64,000 bases of DNA, taken from assembly GCA_033762815.1 (NCBI GenBank), contig JANRLF010000004.1, positions 124,001 through 188,000 on the forward strand. Direction: 5' to 3'. A program made the translations under genes and the position numbers. Under the pieces are notes generated by a model. The model was not told where the DNA came from. It searched no databases and saw only the letters and a list, made by a program, of their open reading frames with translations. Below are positions 9,689 to 17,926 of this stretch, piece by piece. How positions within the stretch are numbered: position 1 is the first letter of the stretch; every line of letters starts with the position of its first letter. Source of the DNA: JANRLF01 sp033762815. Lineage in GTDB: Bacteria; Bacteroidota; Bacteroidia; Chitinophagales; CAIOSU01.

Positions 9689-10306
9689 ATGGAAGAAAGT
9701 TTATCCCCAATTTCACCGCAGCAAGGCATTAAATTGGACTCGTTTAATCCAAAATTAACTCCTGAACAAGAAGAAGTAATAAAAAAGGAAGCAGATAAAC
9801 GTGAAGAAATTATCAATACTGCTATTGAAATGTTTCAGTCTGAACAAGCTGAAGCTGGAAATATAATTTCCTTTAAAACTGAAGCAGCTAAAAATGTAAC
9901 CGACAACTACTATGCGATTATATATGTTTATTTTAAGGACTTCGTATCTGACAGAATAGAAAGTTCCAAAGTATCATCGGCAATGGAGATGGCAGTTGTT
10001 ATGTCGAACCCAATTGAAAATTCTACTGTTTACACGGCTGAGCAGATCAATGCCATTTTCGCATATCAACTAGGGGCTATTTTTTCTATTTCTCTTAAGG
10101 AATGGGATATAGCAAAAATGGAATTTCCCAACAACGCTGTTGAAAGACAATTTATTAATATTGTAATTGATCATCGGATAATGCTTGAGGGCTTGATAAG
10201 CCACCGTCCCATAAGTACCTTTCCGCTAGCATCAAATGCTCAATTTTGGAAGCTCTTGGAGTTTATATTCGGGTTTAAAGAGTTCATTAGCCCTTATAAC
10301 CATTAA
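9689..10306 (+). CDS. Hypothetical cytoplasmic protein, 205 residues
   Basis: Unrecognised protein with no signal peptide or membrane segment. The N-terminal third is acidic and helical (LTPEQEEVIKKEADKREEIINTAIEMFQ); the remainder is mainly hydrophobic helices, with an aromatic C-terminus (FWKLLEFIFGFKEF). It follows the small gene at 9444 on the same strand and faces the convergent UvrD-like helicase gene at 10690. The low GC content of these three genes, compared with the surrounding housekeeping genes, suggests acquired DNA. It might be a partner of the helicase, but nothing in the sequence shows that. Confidence 0.7.
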   Translation: MEESLSPISPQQGIKLDSFNPKLTPEQEEVIKKEADKREEIINTAIEMFQSEQAEAGNIISFKTEAAKNVTDNYYAIIYVYFKDFVSDRIESSKVSSAMEMAVVMSNPIENSTVYTAEQINAIFAYQLGAIFSISLKEWDIAKMEFPNNAVERQFINIVIDHRIMLEGLISHRPISTFPLASNAQFWKLLEFIFGFKEFISPYNH

Positions 10307-10689
10307 GTAAGACCTCCACAATTGTTTTGTCTCTAGGGCGACGAGGTATGTATTATGTGACTTTAGCCAAACAATATCTACAGAATTTCACCCCCAACTT
10401 GTCCTCGTCTTCTATGACGAAGATGAACTGCCCATCTGGCGTCACACAAAACGTATAGCAAGTAAATACTTGCCCTAATACAAGCACAACTTATAAAACT
10501 TGCGCTAGATTACTAAAGTATTCCCCAATCTGGCGGAAAGTAAGCGGATGCTTTCGTCATGAAAAGGCACAAGCTTGAAAAATGCTTGCGCCAGATACGG
10601 GGTGCTGCGCCTCTATACAGCGAGGCATAGCCTATTCACTTTAGTGCTGCTGGAAGCTTAGCTTCTGCAGAGTGGGGAGGGTTATACGT
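10307..10689. other. Hairpin-rich spacer between convergent genes
   Basis: No gene. It holds a TCCTCGTC...GACGAAGA hairpin at 10402-10423, short palindromes such as AAGTAAATACTTGCC near 10459, and a GAAGC-TTA-GCTTC hairpin near 10653-10665 close to the helicase stop codon that might act as a weak terminator, though no T-run follows. Similar pieces recur in other spacers of the window. Confidence 0.5.
10402..10423. repeat. TCCTCGTC hairpin, copy 1
   Basis: TCCTCGTC (10402-10409) pairs with GACGAAGA (10416-10423) with one mismatch and a 6-base loop. Related hairpins occur at 12572-12593 and 28439-28458, all in spacers next to accessory genes. Confidence 0.5.
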
Positions 10690-12378
10690 TTATATTATGC
10701 CATCTAATGAGTCAAATAAACTTTCATTCTCATCTTTTGAAGGGTCATTATTTTTTATCGAATTAACAAGATATAAGGTTTTCTTAGCTCGTGTTAAGGC
10801 CACATATTTTAGATTATGTTCCTGCTCAATTTCCCATGGTTGATGGTCATCTTTTTTCATCGGTAGTTTATCATAGTCTAATATAAAAACCCTGTTGTTT
10901 TCAAGCCCTTTAGCTCTATGAATTGTTGATAGTTTGATGGCACCTTCTCCGCCAGAAACAAGAGATTCAATTTTCTTTAAGAGATCATTTATGGTGTTAA
11001 CATCAATATGCTTTGACAATTGGTTTTTTATGAAAGCAATTCGCCTGTCAAGATAATCCGTTTCATTTTCCACATACTCTTCTTTTTCTTGAGGCTTAGC
11101 TATTTTACTAGCATTCTTTTTAATAAAATAAATGTTTCTATCCTTAACCTTCTCAAAGAAATCATAACTTGTTTTGAAAATATCTCGCATTCTTAGTTCT
11201 TCGGTTGAAAACATATGTCGCAATTCATTTATCAAATCTTTTATGTCGTCTTGATGAACGTCAATTCTTATATTGTTTTCCAAAAGAATAAACATCAAAC
11301 TTGTTAATGGAGCTTTTGTTCTACTAATTATAAGGTCATTTGGAAGTAGTTTATCAATAACAATTTCAAAATCTATTCTCTCTATAAAACCATCTTTATC
11401 TTTAAATGGCTTTATATCAGGACGAAAATTTTTTGCATACTCAATGATTACATTAGGACACCTAAAGCAATATGAAAGAGACAATGTAACATGATTTGGC
11501 AACTTATAAAAGCTGCGAAAAGAATTGATATCTGCTCCAGTAAACCCATAAATTGACTGGCAAGGGTCTCCTACAGCTATTACCCTACCTGACTTTTTTA
11601 CATACTTTAATGCGACAGCAAGCTGAGATTTTGACAAATCTTGACATTCATCTACAAATAAAATATCATAGCGAGTTATAGGGTCAAGTTTAAATTCATA
11701 CGGTAGATAAACCATATCACTTAAATCTATAAGCATTTTATTTCTAGCAAGAGTATTACCCTCTTGTAATACTGAGTTATTGGCTTCAAAAAGCAATTCT
11801 ATTTCCTTATCAATAGTTCTTTCATTAACTTTTGATAGAGGAATAATGTTAAAATGTGAAACCATTGACTTAAACTTATCGAGATTATTCTCTGTTAGAG
11901 TCAATCTAAATTTATCAATAATATCTCGCAATCTTTTTTGAAAAGTGGTTAGGTGTGTTCTTAACAAATCATTTCCAAACTGATTTTCGCGTTCTATGTC
12001 AAAATCATGTAAACTTAAATATCTCTCAAATACTTTCTTGTTATAGGTATTTAGAGAATCTTTAACTAGCTGATTATACTTCTTTTCCTCCACAACATAT
12101 TTGTTGCCATAATTAGATTTCAGAATATCAAATCCTAGCTGATGTAAATTTTTTACCGTTACATTATTTCTTCCTATATCATTGACTCTACGTTGTATTT
12201 CATCCCTAATGCTTTTATTAAAAGCACAAAATAACAACGTTTTATCTGCATCAGAGTATCCGATACTTTCTATGATAGTAGTGGTTTTACCTGAGCCAGC
12301 CACAGCATCTATTACTCCATGGTTAGAATCGTAACGTATGAAATCATAAATTCTTTTTTGCTCAGCCGTAGGTGTCAT
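10690..12378 (-). CDS. UvrD/Rep-like superfamily 1 DNA helicase
   Basis: ATP-dependent SF1A helicase of 562 residues. Motif I: AGSGKTTT (residues about 27-34); motif Ia region around LLFCAFNKSI; motif II: VDECQD (about residues 240-245); motif III: GDPCQSIYGFTGA; motif IV: CFRCP region; motif V: STIHRAKGLE; motif VI: YVALTRAKKTLYLV. It is shorter than UvrD or PcrA (about 720) and lacks an obvious nuclease domain. Helicases of this size appear alone, on mobile elements, or as the helicase partner in anti-phage systems such as Gabija, but no GajA-like OLD nuclease is next to it. It is AT-rich compared with the core genes and is surrounded by repeat-bearing spacers, which points to acquired DNA. 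The ATG at 12378 places the Q-motif-like TAEQKRIYDF at the N-terminus. Confidence 0.88.
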   Translation of the reverse strand: MTPTAEQKRIYDFIRYDSNHGVIDAVAGSGKTTTIIESIGYSDADKTLLFCAFNKSIRDEIQRRVNDIGRNNVTVKNLHQLGFDILKSNYGNKYVVEEKKYNQLVKDSLNTYNKKVFERYLSLHDFDIERENQFGNDLLRTHLTTFQKRLRDIIDKFRLTLTENNLDKFKSMVSHFNIIPLSKVNERTIDKEIELLFEANNSVLQEGNTLARNKMLIDLSDMVYLPYEFKLDPITRYDILFVDECQDLSKSQLAVALKYVKKSGRVIAVGDPCQSIYGFTGADINSFRSFYKLPNHVTLSLSYCFRCPNVIIEYAKNFRPDIKPFKDKDGFIERIDFEIVIDKLLPNDLIISRTKAPLTSLMFILLENNIRIDVHQDDIKDLINELRHMFSTEELRMRDIFKTSYDFFEKVKDRNIYFIKKNASKIAKPQEKEEYVENETDYLDRRIAFIKNQLSKHIDVNTINDLLKKIESLVSGGEGAIKLSTIHRAKGLENNRVFILDYDKLPMKKDDHQPWEIEQEHNLKYVALTRAKKTLYLVNSIKNNDPSKDENESLFDSLDGII

Positions 12379-12728
12379 TTTAAATTATTACTCTAATAAT
12401 ATTTAAACTTACTAGATATTTAGACACTTAGCATTCTCAGAAGCAACACCTCACATATTCCCCCATTCTGGCGCAAGATTGGCGCGAGGCCTATAGCGGC
12501 CAAGCCTTCTTGTGCCTAAGTGTGTGGCAAGCATCTGCTTGCAATGTCAAAGCCAGCCTCCCCCCTACTCGTCCTCGTCTCCTTTGACGAGGATGAAACG
12601 CACCCTGCGTCTCCAGATGCCACATTCCCGTCAGAGCATAAGCATACCATGGGCAAACCACCACATGTGTAAATTTCTAAATTCATCAGCAATTTAGCAA
12701 ATCAGCACATTAACCCCTATATATTCCC
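12379..12728. other. Repeat-bearing spacer upstream of the helicase
   Basis: No gene is supported. It contains a perfect TCCTCGTC hairpin at 12572-12593 and a CAAATCAGCACATTA motif near 12698 that recurs at about 13295 and 14095. The helicase promoter must lie at the left end of this stretch but I cannot fix it. Confidence 0.45.
12572..12593. repeat. TCCTCGTC hairpin, copy 2
   Basis: Perfect 8-bp stem: TCCTCGTC at 12572-12579 with GACGAGGA at 12586-12593, 6-base loop. Same family as 10402 and 28439. Confidence 0.55.
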
Positions 12729-13193
12729 CTATTCTGCCGACCTGCTTTCAGCATATGCCTTAATGGATTGATTGCGCTTTTCGAGAAAAGTGGTCATATA
12801 GCGGTGCAAGATAAGTTTGTCTACTAGCTTGCCCAATAAACCAAATGGAGCACGGAAAACGAACACATCTTCCATCAGGGTGCTATTGCTATCCATTACC
12901 GTAAACCTGTGTTCATGGTGGAAGCTATGGAAGGCACCTTTTACCATTTCATCAGCAAAAAAGCTGTAGGGCTGCATTTCAGTAATACGAACTGTCAAAT
13001 TCTGCCAAACCCCAAAATGCCTTGCGCGCCAAGTTACTTCATCCCCAAGCTCGAACAGGCCCTCTTTTTTCCCTGCCACCACTCGCTCCCCTGTGTGCTT
13101 TGTACTTTGCAGGTGCATATCTACACTCCTCGACAAATCGAATACCTGCTGCACTGGAGCATTAATAATGGTTTGAAGTTTAATGGTTGGCAT
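12729..13193 (-). CDS. SRPBCC (START-like) domain protein
   Basis: 154-residue single-domain protein of the polyketide-cyclase/START-like superfamily, which forms a hydrophobic ligand cavity. The N-terminal strand and helix PTIKLQTIINAPVQQVFDLSRSVDMHLQS is the classic SRPBCC opening; later segments show FELGDEVTWRARHFG, a HSFHHEHRFTV strand and the long C-terminal helix (LLGKLVDKLILHRYMTTFLEKRNQSIKAYAE). I chose the ATG at 13193 because residues upstream of it (from 13244) are low in coding character. No ligand can be given. It lies just downstream, in the same direction, of the duplicated icmF 3' fragment. Confidence 0.85.
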   Translation of the reverse strand: MPTIKLQTIINAPVQQVFDLSRSVDMHLQSTKHTGERVVAGKKEGLFELGDEVTWRARHFGVWQNLTVRITEMQPYSFFADEMVKGAFHSFHHEHRFTVMDSNSTLMEDVFVFRAPFGLLGKLVDKLILHRYMTTFLEKRNQSIKAYAESRSAE

Positions 13194-13265
13194 GCCCTTG
13201 CTATAGTATAATTTTAAGCTATAATAACATAAATCAATTCCCAATTGCTTCTCTTGTCTAAATCA

Positions 13266-13292
13266 GCACACCTGCCTGGCGGCAGACAGGTC
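13266..13292. repeat. Short palindrome CCTGCCTGGCGGCAGACAGG type
   Basis: A 22-bp imperfect palindrome with arms ACCTGYCTG / CAGRCAGGT around GGC, of the kind that is widely dispersed in Bacteroidetes spacers. It lies between the SRPBCC gene and the icmF 3' duplication. Confidence 0.4.
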
Positions 13293-13312
13293 AGCAAATC
13301 AGCACATTACCC

Positions 13313-13414
13313 CCTACATATTCCTCCTATACTGCCCGCCAACCTCGAAGAGAGCCTCTGTAATTTGGCCAAGGGAGCAGTACTTGGTGGCTTCCATCAG
13401 GGCTTCAAAGATGC
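13313..13414 (-). repeat. Duplicated 3' end of icmF (outer copy)
   Basis: 102 bp that align without gaps, with five transitions, to 14117-14218, the last codons of icmF plus the stop. Translated on the minus strand it still reads as the IcmF C-terminus (IFEALMEATKYCSLG...QYRRNM-stop). It starts 7 bp after the stop codon of the PIN toxin at 13422. The pair of repeats encloses the toxin-antitoxin genes 13422-14016. Confidence 0.9.
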
Positions 13415-13421
13415 TCAGTGA

Positions 13422-13820
13422 TTAAACCAAAGCAATCCCATTCACTTGCTGAAGATCATTTTGGTTAAATGTTGCAAAGCGCTTTATGCCCGAAGACAAG
13501 GCAGTTGCAATAACATCCATATCATAGACCTGATTGCCCTTAGGCTGATACTTTTTAATTAACCGTTCAAGCTTCTTTAAGCTTTCATCAGTTGGATATA
13601 GTATTTCCACGTTTCGTTTGATCTCTTTGTAGAAATCCCATATCTGTTTTGGCGGTATCCTGAGCTTGGTAGTTACTGCAAAGTATTCTGCGATATTCTT
13701 TGAGGTAGTAAAAAGCTGAAAGTTTGAATTGGAAAGTATCGCCATTGACCTTTCAAAATATGCCGAATTCTTGTCAAGGGCGTAAATAAAGATATTCGTA
13801 TCAAGGAGCACCTTAGTCAT
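13422..13820 (-). CDS. PIN-domain toxin (VapC-like ribonuclease)
   Basis: 132-residue PIN-domain protein, the probable RNase toxin of a type II toxin-antitoxin pair. Acidic active-site residues are visible: Asp in LLDTNIFIY (residue 7), Glu in NIAEYF (about 44), Asp in YDMDVIATAL (about 100) and Asp in FATFNQNDL (about 119). Its start overlaps the antitoxin stop by 8 bp, the usual arrangement. The stop codon is 7 bp from a duplicated piece of the icmF 3' end (13313-13414), so the gene is sandwiched between two copies of that sequence. It could act on tRNA or rRNA as other VapC proteins do; the specific target is unknown. Confidence 0.87.
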   Translation of the reverse strand: MTKVLLDTNIFIYALDKNSAYFERSMAILSNSNFQLFTTSKNIAEYFAVTTKLRIPPKQIWDFYKEIKRNVEILYPTDESLKKLERLIKKYQPKGNQVYDMDVIATALSSGIKRFATFNQNDLQQVNGIALV

Positions 13821-14016
13821 AAGCCAGGTTACGAATATTTAGATTATCCAACTTTCCTTTCAGGTTCACAGACCCGGCGCTTTTCCAGATACGCTCTGGT
13901 TTTACCCCAGTAAGTTCATTGATAATTATCTCTACCTCTTTACCAACAAGTGGTGCAGCTTCCTTCAGGTTAATGTCGGAAGCTTTTAGAAGAGTGCGTA
14001 TTTTAACCTGCTTCAT
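13813..14016 (-). CDS. Antitoxin partner of the PIN toxin
   Basis: 67-residue protein directly upstream of and overlapping the PIN toxin gene. The N-terminal half (KIRTLLKASDINLKEAAPLVGKEVEIII) resembles the small antitoxins of this kind; the C-terminal tail (IWKSAGSVNLKGKLDNLNIRNLAYD) has the Trp/Gly/Lys/Asp pattern that wraps around PIN toxins. It is expected to neutralise the toxin and perhaps bind its own promoter in the 100 bp between its start and the icmF stop region. Assignment is from gene order and tail pattern. Confidence 0.8.
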   Translation of the reverse strand: MKQVKIRTLLKASDINLKEAAPLVGKEVEIIINELTGVKPERIWKSAGSVNLKGKLDNLNIRNLAYD

Positions 14017-14116
14017 ACAATTAAAGTTAACTATTTATTTTCTACCTTGCCCACAGGAATAGCGTTTTCAACGCTACTCCATTTCCAAATCTTCAAATCA
14101 GCACATCTTCAAATTG

Positions 14117-14218
14117 CCTACATATTCCTCCTGTACTGCCCGCCAACCTCGAAGAGGGCCTCTGTAATTTGGCCGAGGGAGCAGTATTTGGTGGCTTCCA
14201 TCAGGGCTTCGAAGATGT
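14117..14218 (-). repeat. 3' end of icmF, inner copy of the 102-bp direct repeat
   Basis: The last codons of the complete icmF gene plus one flanking base. It is repeated at 13313-13414 with about 95 percent identity. The toxin-antitoxin pair lies between the copies. Confidence 0.9.
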
Positions 14219-17200
14219 TGCCGTTGTGCAGTACGGTCTTCTGTATGTGGTCCAGCTCGCGGGCGGTCTCGGTGCTATTGCGCTGCCATAGGGCGTTCAG
14301 CATCTGTATCTGGTACTCCTTCTCTTCGGTGGTGGCGCGTATCACCTCGGCGGGTATGATGGTGGGCGAGCCTTCCTTGCTCAGGAAGGTGTTCACGCCT
14401 ATGATGGGAAACTCGCCGGTGTGCTTCAGGGTCTCGTAGTAGAGGCTCTCCTCCTGTATCTTGCCGCGCTGGTACATAGTCTCCATGGCGCCCAGCACCC
14501 CGCCCCGCTCCGTGATGCGGTCAAACTCGGCATACACGGCCTCCTCCACCAATGCCGTCAGCTCCTCGATGATGAAGCTGCCCTGCAAAGGGTTCTGGTT
14601 CTTGGCCAGGCCCAGCTCATGGTTGATGATGAGCTGTATGGCCATGGCGCGGCGCACGCTCTCCTCGGTAGGCGTGGTGATGGCCTCGTCATAGGCGTTG
14701 GTATGCAAGCTGTTGCAGTTGTCGTAGATGGCGTACAGGGCCTGCAGCGTGGTACGTATGTCGTTGAACGATATCTCCTGTGCATGCAGGCTGCGGCCGC
14801 TGGTCTGTATGTGGTACTTGAGCTTCTGGCTGCGGTCGTTGGCGCCGTACTTCTGCTTCATGGCCTTGGCCCATATGATGCGCGCCACACGGCCTATGAC
14901 GGCATACTCCGGGTCGATGCCGTTGCTGAAGAAGAACGACAGGTTGGGGGCAAAGTCATCGATGTGCATACCTCGGCTGAGGTAGTACTCCACGTAGGTG
15001 AAGCCGTTGGCCAGCGTGAAGGCAAGCTGCGTGATGGGGTTGGCGCCCGCCTCGGCGATGTGGTAGCCGCTGATGGACACCGAATAGAAGTTGCGCACGT
15101 TGTGCGTGATGAAGTACTGCTGCACGTCGCCCATGAGCTTGAGGCTGAACTCCGTGCTGAAGATGCAGGTGTTCTGCGCCTGGTCTTCCTTCAAGATGTC
15201 GGCCTGCACGGTGCCGCGCACCTGGCTCAGGGTGTAGGTCTTTATCTGTTGGTAAGTTTCGGCGGGCAGCACCTGATCTCCGGTAAGGCCCAGCAGCATG
15301 AGGCCGAGGCCGTCGTTGCCATTGGGCAGGGGGCCATTGTAGCGGGGCTGCTCGGTACCCTTGTTGCGGAAGTACTGCTCTATCTTCAGCTTCACCTCCT
15401 CTTCCAGCCCATGCTGGCGGATGTACAGCTCGCACTGCTGGTCGATGGCGGCATTCATGAAGAAGCCCGTGAGCATGGCCGCGGGGCCGTTGATGGTCAT
15501 GGACACCGATGTGCTGGGCGCACATAGGTTGAAGCCACTGTAGAGCTTCTTGGCATCATCGAGGCAGCAGATGGATACGCCGCTGTTGCCCACCTTGCCA
15601 TAGATGTCGGGGCGGTGGTCAGGGTCGCGACCATAAAGCGTTACGGAGTCGAAAGCGGTGGAGAGCCTCGCCGCTGGCAGGCCGGCACTTACATAGTGGA
15701 AACGTTTGTTGGTACGCTCAGGACCGCCCTCGCCCGCGAACATGCGCGTGGGGTCTTCGTTCTCGCGCTTGAAGGGGAACACCCCTGCAGCATAGGGGAA
15801 CTCGCCCGGGACGTTCTCCAGCAGGTTCCATTTCACAATATCGCCCCAGCCCTTGTAATTGGGCAGCGATATCTTGGGTATCTTGGTATGCGCCAGCGAT
15901 TCGGTATAGGTCTTCACGCGTATCTCCTTGTCGCGCACCTTGTAGATGTACTCGTCATTGCTGTAATGCTCCTTGCGGGCCGGCCAGGTATCGATGATCT
16001 CTTTGACCTCTGCGCTCAGCTTGCGCTCTATGCCCCTTGCGGCAGCCTCCAATGCTTTTACCTCCTGCCCTTCTGCCTGTAAAGTGGCCGCAGATAGCTT
16101 CAAGGCTTGTAAGCTATGTGCCAGGTCGGCTTGGGCCTCGGCCCACTGGTTGTACTGCCGGTTGTTCTCGCTGATCTCGCTCAGGTAGCGGGTGCGTGAG
16201 GGGGGTATGATGTATATCTTCTCCTGTGCCGGCTCATGGTCGGTGGCGAAGTGCGCTTTGAACTCCACGCCCGTCTTCTCGGTCACTTTCTGCATCAGCA
16301 CCTGGTACAGGCGGTTCATGCCCAGGTCGTTGAACTGGCTGGCAACGGTGGCTATCACGGGCAGTTGCTCGTCATCGGCATCAAACAGCTTGTGGTTGCG
16401 CTTGAACTGCTTACGGATGTCGCGCAGCGCATCCTGTGCCCCGCGCTTGTCGCTCTTGTTCAGGGCCACCACGTCGGCAAAGTCCAGCATGTCAATCTTC
16501 TCCAGTTGGGTGGCCGCACCATACTCAGGGGTCATCACGTACAACGACAAGTCTGAATGGTCCACGATCTCGGTATCGCTCTGCCCTATCCCCGAAGTCT
16601 CCAGTATCACCAGGTGGTAGCCCGCCGCCTTTACGATGTTCACCGCCTCCTTCACGTGCTGGCTCAAGGCCAGGTTGGCCTGTCGGGTGGCCAATGAGCG
16701 CATGTACACCCTAGGGCTGTTGATGGCATTCATACGGATACGGTCGCCCAGCAGGGCACCGCCCGTTTTGCGCTTGCTCGGGTCCACAGATATGATGGCG
16801 ATGTGCTTATCTGGGAAATCGATGAGGAAACGGCGCACCAGCTCGTCCACCAGGCTGCTCTTGCCTGCGCCGCCTGTGCCGGTGATGCCCAGCACGGGTG
16901 TCTTCAGGCCTTTCACTTGCTCATGCACCTTCTCTAGCAGGGGCTTCGCCATGTCAGGGAAGTTCTCAGCGGCTGATATCAAGCTGCCTATGGCGCGGGG
17001 GTCCCTGCCAGGCAGCTTGGCCAGCTCCCCGTTCAGGTGCTGTCCGGTGGGGAAGTCGCATTGCCGCATCAGATCGTTGATCATGCCCTGCAGGCCCATG
17101 GCCCTGCCATCGTCAGGCGAATAGATGCGTGTAATGCCATATTCATGCAGCTCGGCAATCTCAGTAGGCAGTATGGTGCCGCCACCGCCCGCGAAGATGC

Positions 17201-17486
17201 GTATGTGCCCCGCGCCCCGCTGCGCCAGCAGGTCATACATGTACTTCAGGTACTCCACGTGGCCCCCCTGATAGCTGGTGATGGCAATGCCCTGCACGTC
17301 CTCCTGTATGGCACAGTCCACTATCTCCTGCACGCTTCGGTCGTGGCCTAGGTGAATCACCTCCGCGCCCGTGGCCTGTATGATGCGGCGCATGATGTTG
17401 ATGGCCGCATCGTGCCCGTCAAATAGCGATGCGGCGGTAACGATGCGTATTTTATGTTGGGGCTGGTAAGGGGCTACGTCCTGCAT
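14118..17486 (-). CDS. icmF: Fused isobutyryl-CoA mutase IcmF (B12-dependent mutase with built-in G-protein chaperone)
   Basis: 1122-residue adenosylcobalamin enzyme that interconverts isobutyryl-CoA and n-butyryl-CoA. Order: B12-binding domain (residues about 10-145) with D23-G-H25-D and later SYQGGH and AGGGG motifs; MeaI/ArgK-like GTPase chaperone with P-loop GTGGAGKS at 203-210, ETSGIGQSDTE switch region and NKSD specificity motif; linker; then the TIM-barrel CoA mutase domain (about 560-1120). The signature FPYAAGVFPFKR agrees with IcmF rather than methylmalonyl-CoA mutase (which has YPYTRGP at this place). The full gene is intact. It is clearly richer in GC than its neighbours, and both of its ends have been copied beside toxin-antitoxin genes. 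Confidence 0.95.
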   Translation of the reverse strand: MQDVAPYQPQHKIRIVTAASLFDGHDAAINIMRRIIQATGAEVIHLGHDRSVQEIVDCAIQEDVQGIAITSYQGGHVEYLKYMYDLLAQRGAGHIRIFAGGGGTILPTEIAELHEYGITRIYSPDDGRAMGLQGMINDLMRQCDFPTGQHLNGELAKLPGRDPRAIGSLISAAENFPDMAKPLLEKVHEQVKGLKTPVLGITGTGGAGKSSLVDELVRRFLIDFPDKHIAIISVDPSKRKTGGALLGDRIRMNAINSPRVYMRSLATRQANLALSQHVKEAVNIVKAAGYHLVILETSGIGQSDTEIVDHSDLSLYVMTPEYGAATQLEKIDMLDFADVVALNKSDKRGAQDALRDIRKQFKRNHKLFDADDEQLPVIATVASQFNDLGMNRLYQVLMQKVTEKTGVEFKAHFATDHEPAQEKIYIIPPSRTRYLSEISENNRQYNQWAEAQADLAHSLQALKLSAATLQAEGQEVKALEAAARGIERKLSAEVKEIIDTWPARKEHYSNDEYIYKVRDKEIRVKTYTESLAHTKIPKISLPNYKGWGDIVKWNLLENVPGEFPYAAGVFPFKRENEDPTRMFAGEGGPERTNKRFHYVSAGLPAARLSTAFDSVTLYGRDPDHRPDIYGKVGNSGVSICCLDDAKKLYSGFNLCAPSTSVSMTINGPAAMLTGFFMNAAIDQQCELYIRQHGLEEEVKLKIEQYFRNKGTEQPRYNGPLPNGNDGLGLMLLGLTGDQVLPAETYQQIKTYTLSQVRGTVQADILKEDQAQNTCIFSTEFSLKLMGDVQQYFITHNVRNFYSVSISGYHIAEAGANPITQLAFTLANGFTYVEYYLSRGMHIDDFAPNLSFFFSNGIDPEYAVIGRVARIIWAKAMKQKYGANDRSQKLKYHIQTSGRSLHAQEISFNDIRTTLQALYAIYDNCNSLHTNAYDEAITTPTEESVRRAMAIQLIINHELGLAKNQNPLQGSFIIEELTALVEEAVYAEFDRITERGGVLGAMETMYQRGKIQEESLYYETLKHTGEFPIIGVNTFLSKEGSPTIIPAEVIRATTEEKEYQIQMLNALWQRNSTETARELDHIQKTVLHNGNIFEALMEATKYCSLGQITEALFEVGGQYRRNM

Positions 17487-17545
17487 AGTTGCTTTTCGCT
17501 TGTTCCGTGCGTGAATTTACGGAAAATGGCGTGGAGGGGGAAATG
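17425..17545 (-). repeat. 5' end of icmF, copy of the 121-bp direct repeat
   Basis: Covers the first 62 coding bases of icmF and 59 bases upstream. Repeated without gaps and with four differences at 18304-18424. A second toxin-antitoxin pair (17687-18297) lies between the copies. Confidence 0.9.
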
Positions 17546-17686
17546 CAGTGCCGAGGCGAAGCTTCTTCTCTCAAAAGCTGCAGGAAGTATGGCTTTCGTA
17601 GAGTTGGGGGAAATGGAGTACTGTTTAACAAATACAACAACCTGCAACCACTTTCCAATAAATTGCGTTAATTTAGGTGGTAACCG

Positions 17687-17926
17687 ATGGCTATGGATAT
17701 ACAAACCCGTAAACTTCACCTGATAGAAGATATTACCAAACTGAACGACCCAGCGATTATTGCCAAGGTGGAGGAGTTGCTACGCACCCATGACACCGAG
17801 CCTACCGAAAAACCCATTCAGCCCTACAATTTAAGCGCAGTGAAAGGCCTGCTTTCTGCGGAGGAGGCTGCAAAATACCATCGTCATATAGAACAAACCC
17901 GCAGCGAATGGGAAGAAGGTATCTGA
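17687..17926 (+). CDS. Antitoxin-like protein (partner of second PIN toxin)
   Basis: 79 residues (an ATG at 17693 gives 77). The N-terminal part (TRKLHLIEDITKLNDPAIIAKVEELLR) is the helical opening of small antitoxins found with PIN or RelE toxins in Bacteroidetes; the C-terminal part (LSAEEAAKYHRHIEQTRSEWEEGI) is helical and acidic and suits toxin binding. It overlaps the following PIN gene by 19 bp. Located 142 bp from the icmF-derived repeat; that gap is the likely promoter and operator. Confidence 0.8.
   Translation: MAMDIQTRKLHLIEDITKLNDPAIIAKVEELLRTHDTEPTEKPIQPYNLSAVKGLLSAEEAAKYHRHIEQTRSEWEEGI

Noticed and set aside
12512..12697. 61-codon frame in the spacer upstream of the helicase
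   Set aside because: It spans the TCCTCGTC hairpin and the dispersed motif; not coding in character.
14421..15527. 368-codon open frame antisense to icmF, and several others in the same GC-rich stretch
   Set aside because: Long shadow frames are expected in GC-rich genes; composition is skewed (Ala, Val, Gly, His) and no motif fits.
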